This document shows positions 17,519 through 26,537 of a DNA stretch of 64,000 nucleotides, piece after piece. The notes below the pieces were generated by a model. That model searched no databases. It was not told the origin of the DNA and was given only the letters and a program-made list of their open reading frames with translations. Location of the stretch: assembly GCA_965247995.1 (NCBI GenBank), contig OZ252041.1:1860001-1924000 (forward strand), written 5' to 3'. Made by a program: the position numbers and the translations under genes. The stretch's first letter is position 1; every line of letters begins with the position of its first letter. Source of the stretch: JASLZO01 sp965247995 (GTDB lineage: Bacteria > Chloroflexota > Dehalococcoidia > UBA6926).

Positions 17519-17582
17519 CAAACTACTCCTGGCTGCCGATCATCCTCTTCGGCGCAGACTCGTAGGACGAACGGTTATCTCT

Positions 17583-18248
17583 ATGGCGGACCGCGAAGAC
17601 GCAGAGCAACGGGACTGTTGCCCAGTTGATTTCCTCGACCGCGTCTTCACACAACGCTACGCGCGCCGAGAGGTCAGAATCTACCGGAACGACGGCCTCG
17701 GCGAACGCGCTCGCATCCTCGTCGAACAGCTCGCCTCCCGGGGCATCCAGGACGCCTCCGTCCTAGACATCGGTGCCGGGGTCGGCGCCCTCAACCTCGA
17801 ATTGCTCAAGAACGGCGCTGCCCGTGCCATCGCCGTCGACGCCGCACCGTCGAACGTTCTCGCCGCTGCCGAACTCGCCGCCGAGGCGGGCCTCTCCGAC
17901 CGCACTGAGCGCCGCGTCGGCGACTTCGTCGAAATCCAAGACGAGTTCGACTCCGCGGACGTCGTCCTATTGGACCGTGTCATCTGCTGCTACCCGGACA
18001 TGGATGCGCTCGTAGGCGCGGCGGGCGCCCGTACTGCCCGGTACTGTGGCCTCGCCTATCCCCGCTACACCTGGTGGGGCCGCCTCGGCTTCCGTGCCGT
18101 CAACATCTTCCAGACGCTCCGCCGCCACCCCTTCCGCGTCTACATGCACCACCCAGCCGCCATCGAACGCGTCCTCGCTGCCACCGGCCTACGACGCACC
18201 TTCAAATCGCAAGCTGGGTTCTGGGAGGTCGTTCTCTTCGAACGCTGA
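17583..18248 (+). CDS. Class I SAM-dependent methyltransferase
   Basis: A 221-residue Rossmann-fold methyltransferase. Motif I is V-L-D-I-G-A-G-V-G-A (around 60-69), an acidic A-V-D-A follows, and V-L-L-D-R-V-I-C-C-Y-P-D is near 120. The C-C-Y-P-D segment is also found in magnesium-protoporphyrin O-methyltransferase relatives, but no tetrapyrrole gene is near, so the substrate is unknown. An early C-C-P-V and a C-terminal hydrophobic segment are present. Same strand as sdh, 64 bases downstream. Confidence 0.75.
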   Translation: MADREDAEQRDCCPVDFLDRVFTQRYARREVRIYRNDGLGERARILVEQLASRGIQDASVLDIGAGVGALNLELLKNGAARAIAVDAAPSNVLAAAELAAEAGLSDRTERRVGDFVEIQDEFDSADVVLLDRVICCYPDMDALVGAAGARTARYCGLAYPRYTWWGRLGFRAVNIFQTLRRHPFRVYMHHPAAIERVLAATGLRRTFKSQAGFWEVVLFER

Positions 18249-18276
18249 TGAGTCACGCCGCGTTCGTTGGCGCAAG

Positions 18277-18990
18277 TCAGTCGCCTCGATCCAGCAGTAG
18301 GGCCAAGACCCTCTCGGTATCCGACAGGTCCGGCAAAACAAAGCTGGGGTTGAGCTTCGCGAGCTCCTCCACCGGATGCGAACCCGTGCCGACTGCCAGC
18401 ATCAAAACCCCGTTGGCATTCCCGGCCTCTACGTCTGACGGCGAGTCCCCGATCAGGAAGACCTCTCCAGGACCGTAGACTCGCCCGGACCTCTCCTGGC
18501 AACTCGATATCGCGCTCGCCACCGCTTTGCGCCTCTCCGTGTGGTCCCCTCCGAATCCGCCGTCTTCAAAGAAGCCATCGAGACCGTATCTTCGGAGCTT
18601 GATGAACGCGGCCTCTCTGAAGTTTCCCGTCTGCAACCCCAGTTGGACCCTGACGTCCGATACCAGCGCTTCGAGCAGGTCAAGCACTCCGGGGCATACT
18701 CCCCCTTCGGCCCACGTCTCCAGGACTGCGCGTAGTTGATGGAAGTAAGCCGTTTTGAAATCAGACAGACCAGGGAGCTCCGTTGAGCCGCTCGGGACCA
18801 ACCCCCATTTCTGGTAAACCTCGACCATCAACTGCAAGTCCATGGTCCCGGAAAATGGAACATCTTGAAACGCGTCGGGAATGCTGTGGACGTGCTCAAA
18901 AGCCATGTTCAGCGCTTGTCGGCTACTGTTAGTAACGCTGATCAGCGTTCGGTCAATGTCGAAGAGGACCAAACTCTGCAAATCGCGCAC
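18277..18990 (-). CDS. HAD-family hydrolase (phosphoglycolate phosphatase-like)
   Basis: A 237-residue HAD phosphatase. Motif I is L-F-D-I-D-R-T-L (nucleophile Asp 10), motif II is L-Q-T-G-N around residue 118, and motif IV is I-G-D-S-P-S-D-V (around 185). An alpha-helical cap lies between motifs I and II. It is the last gene of the minus-strand TCA operon, 56 bases after mdh. The substrate is not predictable. Confidence 0.82.
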   Translation of the reverse strand: MRDLQSLVLFDIDRTLISVTNSSRQALNMAFEHVHSIPDAFQDVPFSGTMDLQLMVEVYQKWGLVPSGSTELPGLSDFKTAYFHQLRAVLETWAEGGVCPGVLDLLEALVSDVRVQLGLQTGNFREAAFIKLRRYGLDGFFEDGGFGGDHTERRKAVASAISSCQERSGRVYGPGEVFLIGDSPSDVEAGNANGVLMLAVGTGSHPVEELAKLNPSFVLPDLSDTERVLALLLDRGD

Positions 18991-19046
18991 TCTCCCAGTT
19001 CTGAGTCACCGTCAGGACGGTCCGTGTGCCTAACTTTGCGCTTCGG

Positions 19047-19985
19047 TTAGCCCTCGGACAGGTTCGCCATCGCCTCCACGAGCTCGTTGACGGCCTCGAC
19101 CGATCGGTCGAACCCCGCCTTCTCCTCAGCCGTAAGCTCAAGCTCAATGACGCGTTCCACGCCGCCAGCGCCTAGAACGACCGGCACGCCGACGAACACC
19201 CCACTCGTCCCGTACTGCCCATCCAGGTAGGCCGCCGCCGGAAGAACGCGCTTCTTGTCCAGCAGGATCGCGTCCGTCATCTGCAGCACCGCCGCCGACG
19301 GCGCATAGAACGCGCTGCCCGTCTTCAGCAAACTGACGATCTCGCCGCCGCCGTCGCGAGTCCGTTGGACGATCGCCTGGACCCTCTCGTCCGGAAGCCA
19401 CATGCTCAATGGAATGCCACCTACGGTCGCGTAGCGCACCAACGGGACCATCGTGTCCCCGTGTCCGCCCAACACATAAGCCTGGACATCCTCGACGGAA
19501 ACGCCCAATTCGCTCGCGATGAAGGTCCGCATCCGTGCGGTGTCCAACACGCCCGCCATGCCGACCACGCGCTCCTTCGGAAACCCCGACAACCGGTGCG
19601 CGTGGTAGACCATCGCGTCCAGCGGGTTCGATACTACTATCAGGATCGAGTCAGGGGAGTACCGCACGACCTCGCCGACCACCGATTCCATGATTCCCAT
19701 GTTGGTCTTCAACAGATCGTCACGCGTCATCCCGGGCCTGCGCGCGATGCCCGCCGTGATCACGACCAGGTCAGAGTTCGCCGTTGGTCCGTAGTCGTTC
19801 GTTCCGATGACGCTGGAGTCGTAACCCAATATTGGCCCACTTTCGAGCAGGTCCAAGCCCTTTCCCTGCGGCAACCCCTCTACGACATCGACGAGAACAA
19901 CATCGGCGTAATCGCGCTCCGCGATCCGCTGCGCAGCCGTCGCTCCGACATTCCCGGCCCCGACGACCGTGACCTTCTTCCGCAT
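19047..19985 (-). CDS. mdh: Malate dehydrogenase (LDH-like type)
   Basis: Interconverts malate and oxaloacetate with NAD. It has 312 residues. The nucleotide fold is V-V-G-A-G-N-V-G-A-T at the N-terminus, the T-A-G-I-A-R-R-P-G-M segment and R82-type loop arginines fit malate rather than lactate, and the catalytic His lies in G-G-H-G-D-T-M-V. Between the isocitrate dehydrogenase gene and the HAD gene on the same strand. Confidence 0.95.
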   Translation of the reverse strand: MRKKVTVVGAGNVGATAAQRIAERDYADVVLVDVVEGLPQGKGLDLLESGPILGYDSSVIGTNDYGPTANSDLVVITAGIARRPGMTRDDLLKTNMGIMESVVGEVVRYSPDSILIVVSNPLDAMVYHAHRLSGFPKERVVGMAGVLDTARMRTFIASELGVSVEDVQAYVLGGHGDTMVPLVRYATVGGIPLSMWLPDERVQAIVQRTRDGGGEIVSLLKTGSAFYAPSAAVLQMTDAILLDKKRVLPAAAYLDGQYGTSGVFVGVPVVLGAGGVERVIELELTAEEKAGFDRSVEAVNELVEAMANLSEG

Positions 19986-20047
19986 CCCTTCTTCCTCCTA
20001 CCGCACCCATTTGGATCCCAGGCAGCACCCGGGCATCGACCGTTCGA

Positions 20048-21136
20048 TCAGCGGCTCGCCTGCACCTTCTCGATGATCGCGTCCGCCATATCGCTCGTGC
20101 CGACCGCTGTCGGATCGTCGCGGTCTTGTTTGAAATCGTAAGTAACGTTTGTGCCCTCACGGATCACCTCCGCGACGGCACGCTCCACCCGCTCGGCCGC
20201 TTGTTGCTCTCCCAAGTGTCGCAACATCAACACGCCCGAGAGAATCGTGGCCGTGGGGTTCACGCGATTCTGGCCCGTGTACCGGGGCGCCGAACCATGC
20301 ACGGGCTCGAACACCGCACCGAGCTCGCCGATGTTCCCGCCCGGCGCAAGGCCCAGTCCGCCGACCAGCCCAGCGCACAGGTCGGAAACAATGTCCCCAT
20401 AGAGGTTCGGGCACGCGAGGACATCGTATTCCTCCGGCCGCGACACCAGTTGCATGCTCAGGTTGTCCACGATCCGGTCCTCGAACTCGATGTCTGGGTA
20501 CCGCGAAGCAACCTCCCGCGCCACGTCCAAGAACATGCCGTCCGTGAACTTCATGATGTTGGCCTTGTGGACCGCGGTGACCTTCTTCCGGTTGTTCGCC
20601 ACCGCGTAGTCGAAGGCATACCGCACGATGCGCTCGCTTCCTGTTACCGAGATCAGCTTCATCGTCAGCGCAGAATCACGCCGGAGCGGCGCGTTCAGCA
20701 GCTTCTCCGCCTCCTCGATGAACCGCTCTGTCTCGGGCGCCCCTCGCTCGAACTCGACGCCTGCGTACAGGTCCTCCGTGTTCTCACGGACCACGATGAT
20801 GTCGACGTTCGTGTATCGAGACCGCACGCCGGGGTAGCTCTTCGCGGGGCGCAGGTTGGCGTAGAGGTCCAACTCTTTTCGAATCGCGACGTTGACGCTT
20901 CTGAATCCGGTTCCAACCGGGGTCGTCAGCGGTCCTTTGATCCCGACCTTATTCCGCCGGATCGAGTCCAACACGCGCTCGGGCAGCAGTTCGCCTTCAC
21001 GCTTGAATACGTCCTCGCCCGCCTCCTGGACATCCCAATTGAACTCCACTCCCGTGCTCTCAAGTACGCGCCGGTTGGCCCCGGAGACCTCCGGCCCAAC
21101 CCCGTCACCCGGGATCAACGTCACGTCGTAGGCCAC
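20048..21136 (-). CDS. icd: Isocitrate/isopropylmalate dehydrogenase family protein, likely NAD-isocitrate dehydrogenase
   Basis: A 362-residue beta-decarboxylating dehydrogenase. It has L-I-P-G-D-G-V-G-P-E at 7-16, R-E-N-T-E-D-L-Y-A-G around 115, the metal-binding D-x3-D in N-L-Y-G-D-I-V-S-D-L and the G-S-A-P nucleotide segment. The R-E-N-T-E-D motif and its place next to mdh favour isocitrate over isopropylmalate as substrate; homoisocitrate or tartrate relatives cannot be excluded. Minus-strand operon, 49 bases after pycB. Confidence 0.88.
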   Translation of the reverse strand: MAYDVTLIPGDGVGPEVSGANRRVLESTGVEFNWDVQEAGEDVFKREGELLPERVLDSIRRNKVGIKGPLTTPVGTGFRSVNVAIRKELDLYANLRPAKSYPGVRSRYTNVDIIVVRENTEDLYAGVEFERGAPETERFIEEAEKLLNAPLRRDSALTMKLISVTGSERIVRYAFDYAVANNRKKVTAVHKANIMKFTDGMFLDVAREVASRYPDIEFEDRIVDNLSMQLVSRPEEYDVLACPNLYGDIVSDLCAGLVGGLGLAPGGNIGELGAVFEPVHGSAPRYTGQNRVNPTATILSGVLMLRHLGEQQAAERVERAVAEVIREGTNVTYDFKQDRDDPTAVGTSDMADAIIEKVQASR

Positions 21137-21185
21137 TCTTCCCTACCTCCTCCGTCGTCGCACACCGCGGCGCGAGCGACAGCCG

Positions 21186-23096
21186 TTATGCGCCCTCAGG
21201 CGCAGGTCCGATAACTGCCAGAACATCTCCTCGGCTGACACGGTCCCCCGCCTGCCGCGGCAACTCCAGAACAACGCCCTCGGTGGGCGATGGCAGCAGG
21301 TTCTGCATCTTCATCGCCTCAATGACCACCACCGTGTCGCCGGCCTTGATCTCCTGTCCAACCTCCACCTCGTACGAGATCACAAGGCCCGGCATCGGTG
21401 CCGTGATCAACGCACCGCCCTCGGGTGCTGAAACCGCCGATGCGGCATGCGGAGTCGGTGGCGGTGGGGCAGGCGCCGGCGCTCCCGCTGCGGCGCCACT
21501 CACCCGTGTGCGCGCGCGGACGTCGGGGTCGTCCCCCGTCGGGTCGACGATCACCTGGTACGTCTCCCCCGAGACATGGATGTTGTATGTTCGTGCTCGC
21601 GGGCTTGGTGTGGTCGCCGGCGCGGCGGCGACCGTTGTGCCTCCCGCAACAGGCGGTGGCCCGGGTTGGACCTCCGCCGGTGGCTCTTCCAGGCCATGCT
21701 TCCATCTCAGGAACTGCCGACCAGTCACCGGATACAGCGCACAGATCAGGACGTCGCCCTCATCCTTTGCGAGGTCTCTCACTTCGGCGCGCACACGTTC
21801 CAGTTCCGGCTCCAGAATGTCTGCTGGCCGGCCGGTGGTTGGTGTTTCGCCCCGGTCGTAGCCACGCAACACGGTTGCAACCACCTCGGCGTCCATGGGA
21901 AGCGGTGGCCGCCCATACAAGCCAAATGCGTAGTCCTTCACTTGCGCGCTTACCATGTTGTAGCGACCAAATAAGACGTTCTGCACCGCCTGGATCCCGA
22001 CGATCTGGCTGGTCGGCGTCACGAGTGGCGGAGATCCAAGGTCAGCCCGCGTTCGCGGCAGTTCCTCCAGGACCTCGTCCAACCGGTCGATCGCCTCCGC
22101 TTCTTCCAACTGCGATGACAGGTTCGTCGTCATTCCGCCCGGCACCTGGTGCGTTAATACCGCCGTGTCGACCAGGCTGAACGCCTGCCCGGAATGCAGG
22201 TGCTTATAACTTTTCTGCAACACTCCCTCTAACGCCCGTCCCGCTTCGATCAACGCGTCCAGTGCGAACCCAGGGTCCCGTTCGGTTTCCCCAAGCGTCA
22301 CCACCAACGGCTCTATCGGTGGGTGGGATGACCGCAGCGCCAGCGGTGAAAGGGCGGTGTCGACAATGTCCACTCCCGCCTCAATCGCCTTCAGTTGGGT
22401 CATCTGCGCCATACCGGACGTGTAGTGCGAGTGCAGTTGCACCGGAATCGAAATCGCATCCTTCAGCGCGCTGATGAGTTCATAGGCGTCGTAGGGCGCC
22501 AGCAGCCCAGCCATGTCCTTCAGGCACAACGAATGTGCCCCCATACTCTCGATCGTTTTCGCCTTCTGGACGAAGTACTCCCGGTTGAACACCGGCCCGC
22601 CCATGCGTTGCTCGGTTACCGAGTAGCACACCGTCCCTTGGATGTGCTTCCCTGAATCCGCGATCGCCTTGAATGCGGTCTCGAAGTTGCGCTCGTCGTT
22701 CAACGCATCGAACACCCGAAAGATGTCGATCCCGGTCTCGGCTGCGTACTTGACGAATGCTTCGACCACATCGTCCGGATAGTTCCGATACCCGACGAGG
22801 TTCTGCCCACGGAGCAGCATCATGAACGGCGTCTTCGGTGCTGCCTTCTTCAAGTCCCTCACGCGGTCCCATGGGTCCTCGTTCAGGAACCGCGTCATCA
22901 CATCGAACGTCGCGCCTCCCCACACCTCGAGCGACGCGAACCCGATGTCGTCGAGCAGCCCGATCACTTCTAAAATGTCGGCCGTCCGCATACGTGTCGC
23001 CAGCATGGACTGGTGACCATCCCGCAAGCTCAAATCCGTGATCTGAACTCGGCCCGAGCCAGCACGGAACCCCGTCCCGTTCTGGGGTGTCATCAT
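21186..23096 (-). CDS. pycB: Pyruvate/oxaloacetate carboxyltransferase (PycB/OadA-like, 5S) with C-terminal biotin carrier domain
   Basis: About 636 residues. Residues 10-290 form the carboxyltransferase barrel (L-R-D-G-H-Q-S early, Q-L-H-S-H-Y-T-S-G with the metal-binding H-x-H), followed by a conserved PYC_OADA domain. An Ala/Pro-rich linker around residues 490-560 leads to a biotinyl domain with E-A-M-K-M-Q. The frame is open to 23126, but the ATGATG at 23096 follows GGAGGGTGA at five bases and overlaps the previous stop as ATGA, so that start is chosen. With the upstream carboxylase beta subunit and small protein, and with no biotin carboxylase gene nearby, it may be the 5S plus 1.3S part of a transcarboxylase or decarboxylase. 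Confidence 0.9.
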   Translation of the reverse strand: MMTPQNGTGFRAGSGRVQITDLSLRDGHQSMLATRMRTADILEVIGLLDDIGFASLEVWGGATFDVMTRFLNEDPWDRVRDLKKAAPKTPFMMLLRGQNLVGYRNYPDDVVEAFVKYAAETGIDIFRVFDALNDERNFETAFKAIADSGKHIQGTVCYSVTEQRMGGPVFNREYFVQKAKTIESMGAHSLCLKDMAGLLAPYDAYELISALKDAISIPVQLHSHYTSGMAQMTQLKAIEAGVDIVDTALSPLALRSSHPPIEPLVVTLGETERDPGFALDALIEAGRALEGVLQKSYKHLHSGQAFSLVDTAVLTHQVPGGMTTNLSSQLEEAEAIDRLDEVLEELPRTRADLGSPPLVTPTSQIVGIQAVQNVLFGRYNMVSAQVKDYAFGLYGRPPLPMDAEVVATVLRGYDRGETPTTGRPADILEPELERVRAEVRDLAKDEGDVLICALYPVTGRQFLRWKHGLEEPPAEVQPGPPPVAGGTTVAAAPATTPSPRARTYNIHVSGETYQVIVDPTGDDPDVRARTRVSGAAAGAPAPAPPPPTPHAASAVSAPEGGALITAPMPGLVISYEVEVGQEIKAGDTVVVIEAMKMQNLLPSPTEGVVLELPRQAGDRVSRGDVLAVIGPAPEGA

Positions 23097-23326
23097 CCGG
23101 TCACCCTCCATGGCGCTCGACGCCATCCGAGCTCCCCGATCGACAAACTCGGGACGTTCCGCCTCCCGTCAAAACGGCTTGCCATCTGCGCTCGGCGCCC
23201 GTAGGCGCGCCACCGTGTATCGAGAGCGGACAGATCACGCAACGGTGCCGCGTCGGCCTCATACGCCGCGACCGCGGCGACGATTGCTGCGTGCAAGCTG
23301 GGGTTCAACGTGCCGGACGAGGTCAC
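23093..23326 (-). CDS. Small acyl-CoA carboxylase-associated subunit (putative)
   Basis: A 77-residue protein with an N-terminal alanine-rich helix (H-A-A-I-V-A-A-V-A-A-Y) and a later W-R-A-Y-G-R-R-A-Q-M. This pattern resembles the small subunits often encoded between biotin-dependent carboxyltransferase genes. The start is GTG, sharing one base with the stop of the upstream beta subunit, and the stop overlaps the next gene as ATGA. Tight coupling on both sides is the best evidence that it is real. Confidence 0.6.
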   Translation of the reverse strand: MTSSGTLNPSLHAAIVAAVAAYEADAAPLRDLSALDTRWRAYGRRAQMASRFDGRRNVPSLSIGELGWRRAPWRVTG

Positions 23327-24876
23327 TACAAAGGGATGTTGCCGTGCTTCTTCGGCGGAAGTGTGTCGCGTTTGTTTTGCAGCATCTCAAGCGCCCGGAT
23401 GATCGCCTTCCGCGTCTCCGCCGGGTCGATCACGTCCTCGATGTAGCCGCGCCCTGCCGCAATATAGGGGTTCGCGAAACGCTCTTGATATTCGCTGATT
23501 GCAAGCTTTCGCTCCGCCTCCGGATCTTCCGCGGTCCGGATACGGTCTCGATAGATGATATTCACGGCGCCCTCGGATCCCATCACCGCGATTTCCGCTC
23601 CCGGCCACGCATAGTTGATGTCCCCCCGCAACGCCTGTGACGACATGACCAGGAACGCGCCGCCGTACGACTTCCGTGTAACGACACTTACCTTCGGAAC
23701 CGTCGCCTCCGCGTACGCGTACAGCAGCTTCGATCCGTGGTTGATGATCCCGCCATGTTCCTGGTCCACGCCCGGGAGGTAACCGGGGACGTCCGTCAGC
23801 GTAACCAGAGGGACATTGAAGCAGTCGCAGAAACGGACGAACCTGGCTGCTTTGATGGCCGCCTTGATGTCCAGCGCCCCCGCCAGCACCATCGGCTGCT
23901 GACCCACGATGCCCACTGCACGCCCAGCCATGCGCGCGAAGCCAACCACGATATTCGGGGCCCACAGCTCGTGGACCTCCAAGAACTCTCTCTCGTCGAT
24001 CATCTCCCGGATAACGTCTCGCATGTCGTACGGCTGATTCGGGTTGATCGGGACAATCTCCCGCAGCGCTTCGGTCGAACGGTCCGGAGGGTCTAGCGAG
24101 TCGAATGTTGGCGGGTCCTCCATGTTGTTCGACGGCAGGAAGCTCAAGAGCGAACGGACGAGTTCGAGCGTGGTCTCCTCCCCGCTCGCCGAGAAGTGCG
24201 CCACACCGCTTGTGACCGTGTGCGCCATCGCGCCGCCCAACTGCTCGTGCGTGACCTCTTCGCCTGTCACGGCACGGATCACGTCCGGACCCGTGATGTA
24301 CATCTGTCCGACGCCGTTCTCCATGATGATGAAGTCCGTGAGCGCTGGGCTATATACAGCACCGCCCGCCGACGGGCCCATGATCAGCGAGATTTGCGGG
24401 ACCACCCCAGACGCGAGCACGTTCCGTTGGAACACCTCACCGTAACCCGCAAGGCTGTCCACACCTTCTTGTATCCGGGCGCCGCCGGAGTCGTTGATGC
24501 CGATCACCGGATGCCCGTACTTCATCGCGAAGTCCTGCAGCTTCGTGATCTTCTGCGCCGCAGCCAAAGACAGCGTCCCGCCTAGGACCGTGAAATCGAA
24601 CGAGTAAACGACCACGGTCCGGCCGTCGACCTTCCCATACCCTGTCACCACCGAATCTCCCAGGATTCGCCGGTCCGCGAGCCCGAACTCGGACGTGTTG
24701 TGCGTCACGAACGCCCCGATCTCCATGAAGGAATCGGTGTCCAATAACAGGTCTATCCGTTCGCGCGCCGTCAGCTTGCCCCGGGAGTGCTGCCGCTCAA
24801 CCGCGGCGGCGCCTCCGCCAGCCCGTGACGCCTCGCGCATGCGCGAAAGCTCGGCGAGCTTTTCCTCCATTGTCAT
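23326..24876 (-). CDS. pccB: Acyl-CoA (propionyl/methylmalonyl-CoA) carboxyltransferase beta subunit
   Basis: A 516-residue crotonase-fold carboxyltransferase of the PccB/MmdA/12S family. The N-terminal half has R-E-R-I-D-L-L-L-D and G-G-A-R-I-Q-E-G, an oxyanion-hole segment. The C-terminal half has Q-Q-P-M-V-L-A-G, F-V-R-F-C-D and K-S-Y-G-G-A-F-L-V-M. It is first gene of the minus-strand carbon operon. No clear Shine-Dalgarno precedes either possible ATG (24876 or 24870). Promoter elements at 24932-24961. Confidence 0.93.
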   Translation of the reverse strand: MTMEEKLAELSRMREASRAGGGAAAVERQHSRGKLTARERIDLLLDTDSFMEIGAFVTHNTSEFGLADRRILGDSVVTGYGKVDGRTVVVYSFDFTVLGGTLSLAAAQKITKLQDFAMKYGHPVIGINDSGGARIQEGVDSLAGYGEVFQRNVLASGVVPQISLIMGPSAGGAVYSPALTDFIIMENGVGQMYITGPDVIRAVTGEEVTHEQLGGAMAHTVTSGVAHFSASGEETTLELVRSLLSFLPSNNMEDPPTFDSLDPPDRSTEALREIVPINPNQPYDMRDVIREMIDEREFLEVHELWAPNIVVGFARMAGRAVGIVGQQPMVLAGALDIKAAIKAARFVRFCDCFNVPLVTLTDVPGYLPGVDQEHGGIINHGSKLLYAYAEATVPKVSVVTRKSYGGAFLVMSSQALRGDINYAWPGAEIAVMGSEGAVNIIYRDRIRTAEDPEAERKLAISEYQERFANPYIAAGRGYIEDVIDPAETRKAIIRALEMLQNKRDTLPPKKHGNIPL

Positions 24877-24931
24877 TGAGGTCTAGAAACCCCCAAAGGG
24901 TGGGTCAAAACGGGCAGAACGGGCCGTCGCG

Positions 24932-24961
24932 ATGGTAGCAGAGCGCTATTCGGCATGACAA
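24932..24961 (-). promoter_or_regulatory. Promoter of the carboxylase-TCA operon
   Basis: On the minus strand: TTGTCA (24961-24956), an 18-base spacer ending TG-C, then TACCAT (24937-24932). It has the same extended -10 architecture as the sdhA promoter and points at pccB, about 50 bases from the ATG. Confidence 0.5.
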
Positions 24962-25028
24962 TGGAACCGAACCGCGCGGACGGTTCGGAACGCCGCGATA
25001 TGATGGCCGCCACCTGCGGAGGAAGCAC

Positions 25029-26504
25029 GTGATCACGAACGCAGCACCCGCGCCGACGACCATCGGCGGCCGAACTTTCGTCTGGGGCACGCGGACGTTT
25101 GTCGTGGGGGTCATCAACGTCTCCCCAGAATCCTTCTCAGGAGACGGCATCCGGGACGTCGAAACCGCGCTCCGGCAGGGGGCCACCTTCGTCGAGCAGG
25201 GAGTCGATATCCTCGACGTGGGCGGCCAGTCTACGCGTCCGATGTATTCCGCCAATGTCGAAGCCTCCCTCCGGGGGGCCACCTCCGCCGCGCAGTACGT
25301 CGAGATCGAACCGGAAGAGGAGGCAGACCGGGTCGTGGAAGTCATCCGTCGGCTCAGCGCCGATGCCGGCGTGCCGGTCAGCGTTGATACCTATAAGCCC
25401 ACCGTCGCGCGCCGTGCAATTGACGCTGGGGCGTCAATGATCAATGACGTTTGGGGCTTGAAACGCGACCCCGCGTTGGCGCGCGTAGCGGCGGAGGCCG
25501 GGGTCCCGATGGTCCTCATGCACAACCAGGACGGCACGGCGTACGGCGATCTCATCCGCGACGTGTGCGAGAGCCTAGCCACCAGCATTGCGACGGCACG
25601 GGAAGCCGGCGTCACCGACGACCACATCATTGTCGACCCTGGTTTCGGGTTCGGGAAGACCGTCCCTCATAACCTCGAGATAGTCAGAAGGCTCGCTGAG
25701 TTCAAGCGGTTCGGAAAGCCAATCATGCTCGGGTCATCGCGCAAATCCACGATTGGCCACGTGCTCGATGAACCCACCGATCGCAGAATCGAAGGGACCG
25801 CAGCCACGGTAGCGGTCGGCATCCAGAATGGAGTTGACCTCGTGCGCGTCCATGACGTCGAGGCCATGACCAAGGTGGCACGCATGACCGACGCAATCGT
25901 CCGCGGGTTTGCCAACAGGGGAGGCAGACTGACTGCTACGCGTTCCGCGGATGCCGGCCAGGTCACCGGTGGTCGGTCCTGGGTCTGCCTCGGGTTGGGG
26001 TCGAACCTCGGTGACCGGCGCGGGATTATTGAACGCGCCGTCAGAAACCTTGGTTCGCTCATGCGCATCGATCGCGTGTCATCCCTGTACGAAACGGACC
26101 CCATCGGGTTCCCTGACCAGCCGCCCTTCTTGAATGCGGCCATCTCCGGACGCACCGAGCGCTCGCCCCAGCAGTTGCTGTCGGGCGTGAAGGACCTCGA
26201 GCGCGGGGCCGGTCGTGTCCCCACGGTCAGGAACGGGCCGCGCTCATTGGACATCGACATCCTGCTCTTCGGGGTCGGTCAACCCCCGACTGGGGGCGTG
26301 GTCCTGCGCACCCCCAACCTCGTGGTCCCGCACCCGCGGTTGCACGAACGGGGGTTCGTCCTCATCCCGCTAGCGGAAATCGAGCCGCTGCTTGTGCATC
26401 CGGTCTTGGGTCAGCCCGTAGGGGACCTGGCCGCCGATATTGGCTCGGCGGGTGTGCGGAAATGGCTCCCGGAAGGCGCTCCGCCGGACCCCGATTCCAA
26501 ATAG
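25029..26504 (+). CDS. folP/folK: Dihydropteroate synthase-HPPK fusion (FolP-FolK)
   Basis: A two-domain folate enzyme of 491 residues. Residues 1-295 are dihydropteroate synthase (V-I-N-V-S-P-E-S-F-S, D-V-G-G-Q-S-T-R, I-N-D-V-W-G). Residues 315-470 are hydroxymethylpterin pyrophosphokinase (G-L-G-S-N-L-G-D-R, Y-E-T-D-P-I-G, R-S-L-D-I-D-I-L-L-F-G). The order DHPS then HPPK is opposite to the plant HPPK-DHPS enzyme. The two consecutive steps of folate synthesis would thus be on one chain. The start is GTG at 25029 behind GGAGGAAG; a TATGAT at 24999-25004 could be its -10. Confidence 0.95.
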   Translation: MITNAAPAPTTIGGRTFVWGTRTFVVGVINVSPESFSGDGIRDVETALRQGATFVEQGVDILDVGGQSTRPMYSANVEASLRGATSAAQYVEIEPEEEADRVVEVIRRLSADAGVPVSVDTYKPTVARRAIDAGASMINDVWGLKRDPALARVAAEAGVPMVLMHNQDGTAYGDLIRDVCESLATSIATAREAGVTDDHIIVDPGFGFGKTVPHNLEIVRRLAEFKRFGKPIMLGSSRKSTIGHVLDEPTDRRIEGTAATVAVGIQNGVDLVRVHDVEAMTKVARMTDAIVRGFANRGGRLTATRSADAGQVTGGRSWVCLGLGSNLGDRRGIIERAVRNLGSLMRIDRVSSLYETDPIGFPDQPPFLNAAISGRTERSPQQLLSGVKDLERGAGRVPTVRNGPRSLDIDILLFGVGQPPTGGVVLRTPNLVVPHPRLHERGFVLIPLAEIEPLLVHPVLGQPVGDLAADIGSAGVRKWLPEGAPPDPDSK

Positions 26505-26522
26505 GGCTCAAGTAGCCGCAGC

Positions 26523-26528
26523 TATACT
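26523..26528 (+). promoter_or_regulatory. -10 element of lepA, predicting a nearly leaderless mRNA
   Basis: TATACT at 26523-26528, preceded by GC as in the other copies but with A-G instead of T-G. It ends nine bases before the lepA ATG, so transcription should start only a few bases from the codon. No Shine-Dalgarno lies between. Confidence 0.45.
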
Positions 26529-26537
26529 GGCGGCGCC

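Noticed and set aside
20126..21214. Plus-strand frame of 362 codons over the isocitrate dehydrogenase gene.
   Set aside because: Shadow of a clearly conserved minus-strand gene; rich in His and Arg, as expected from such antisense frames.
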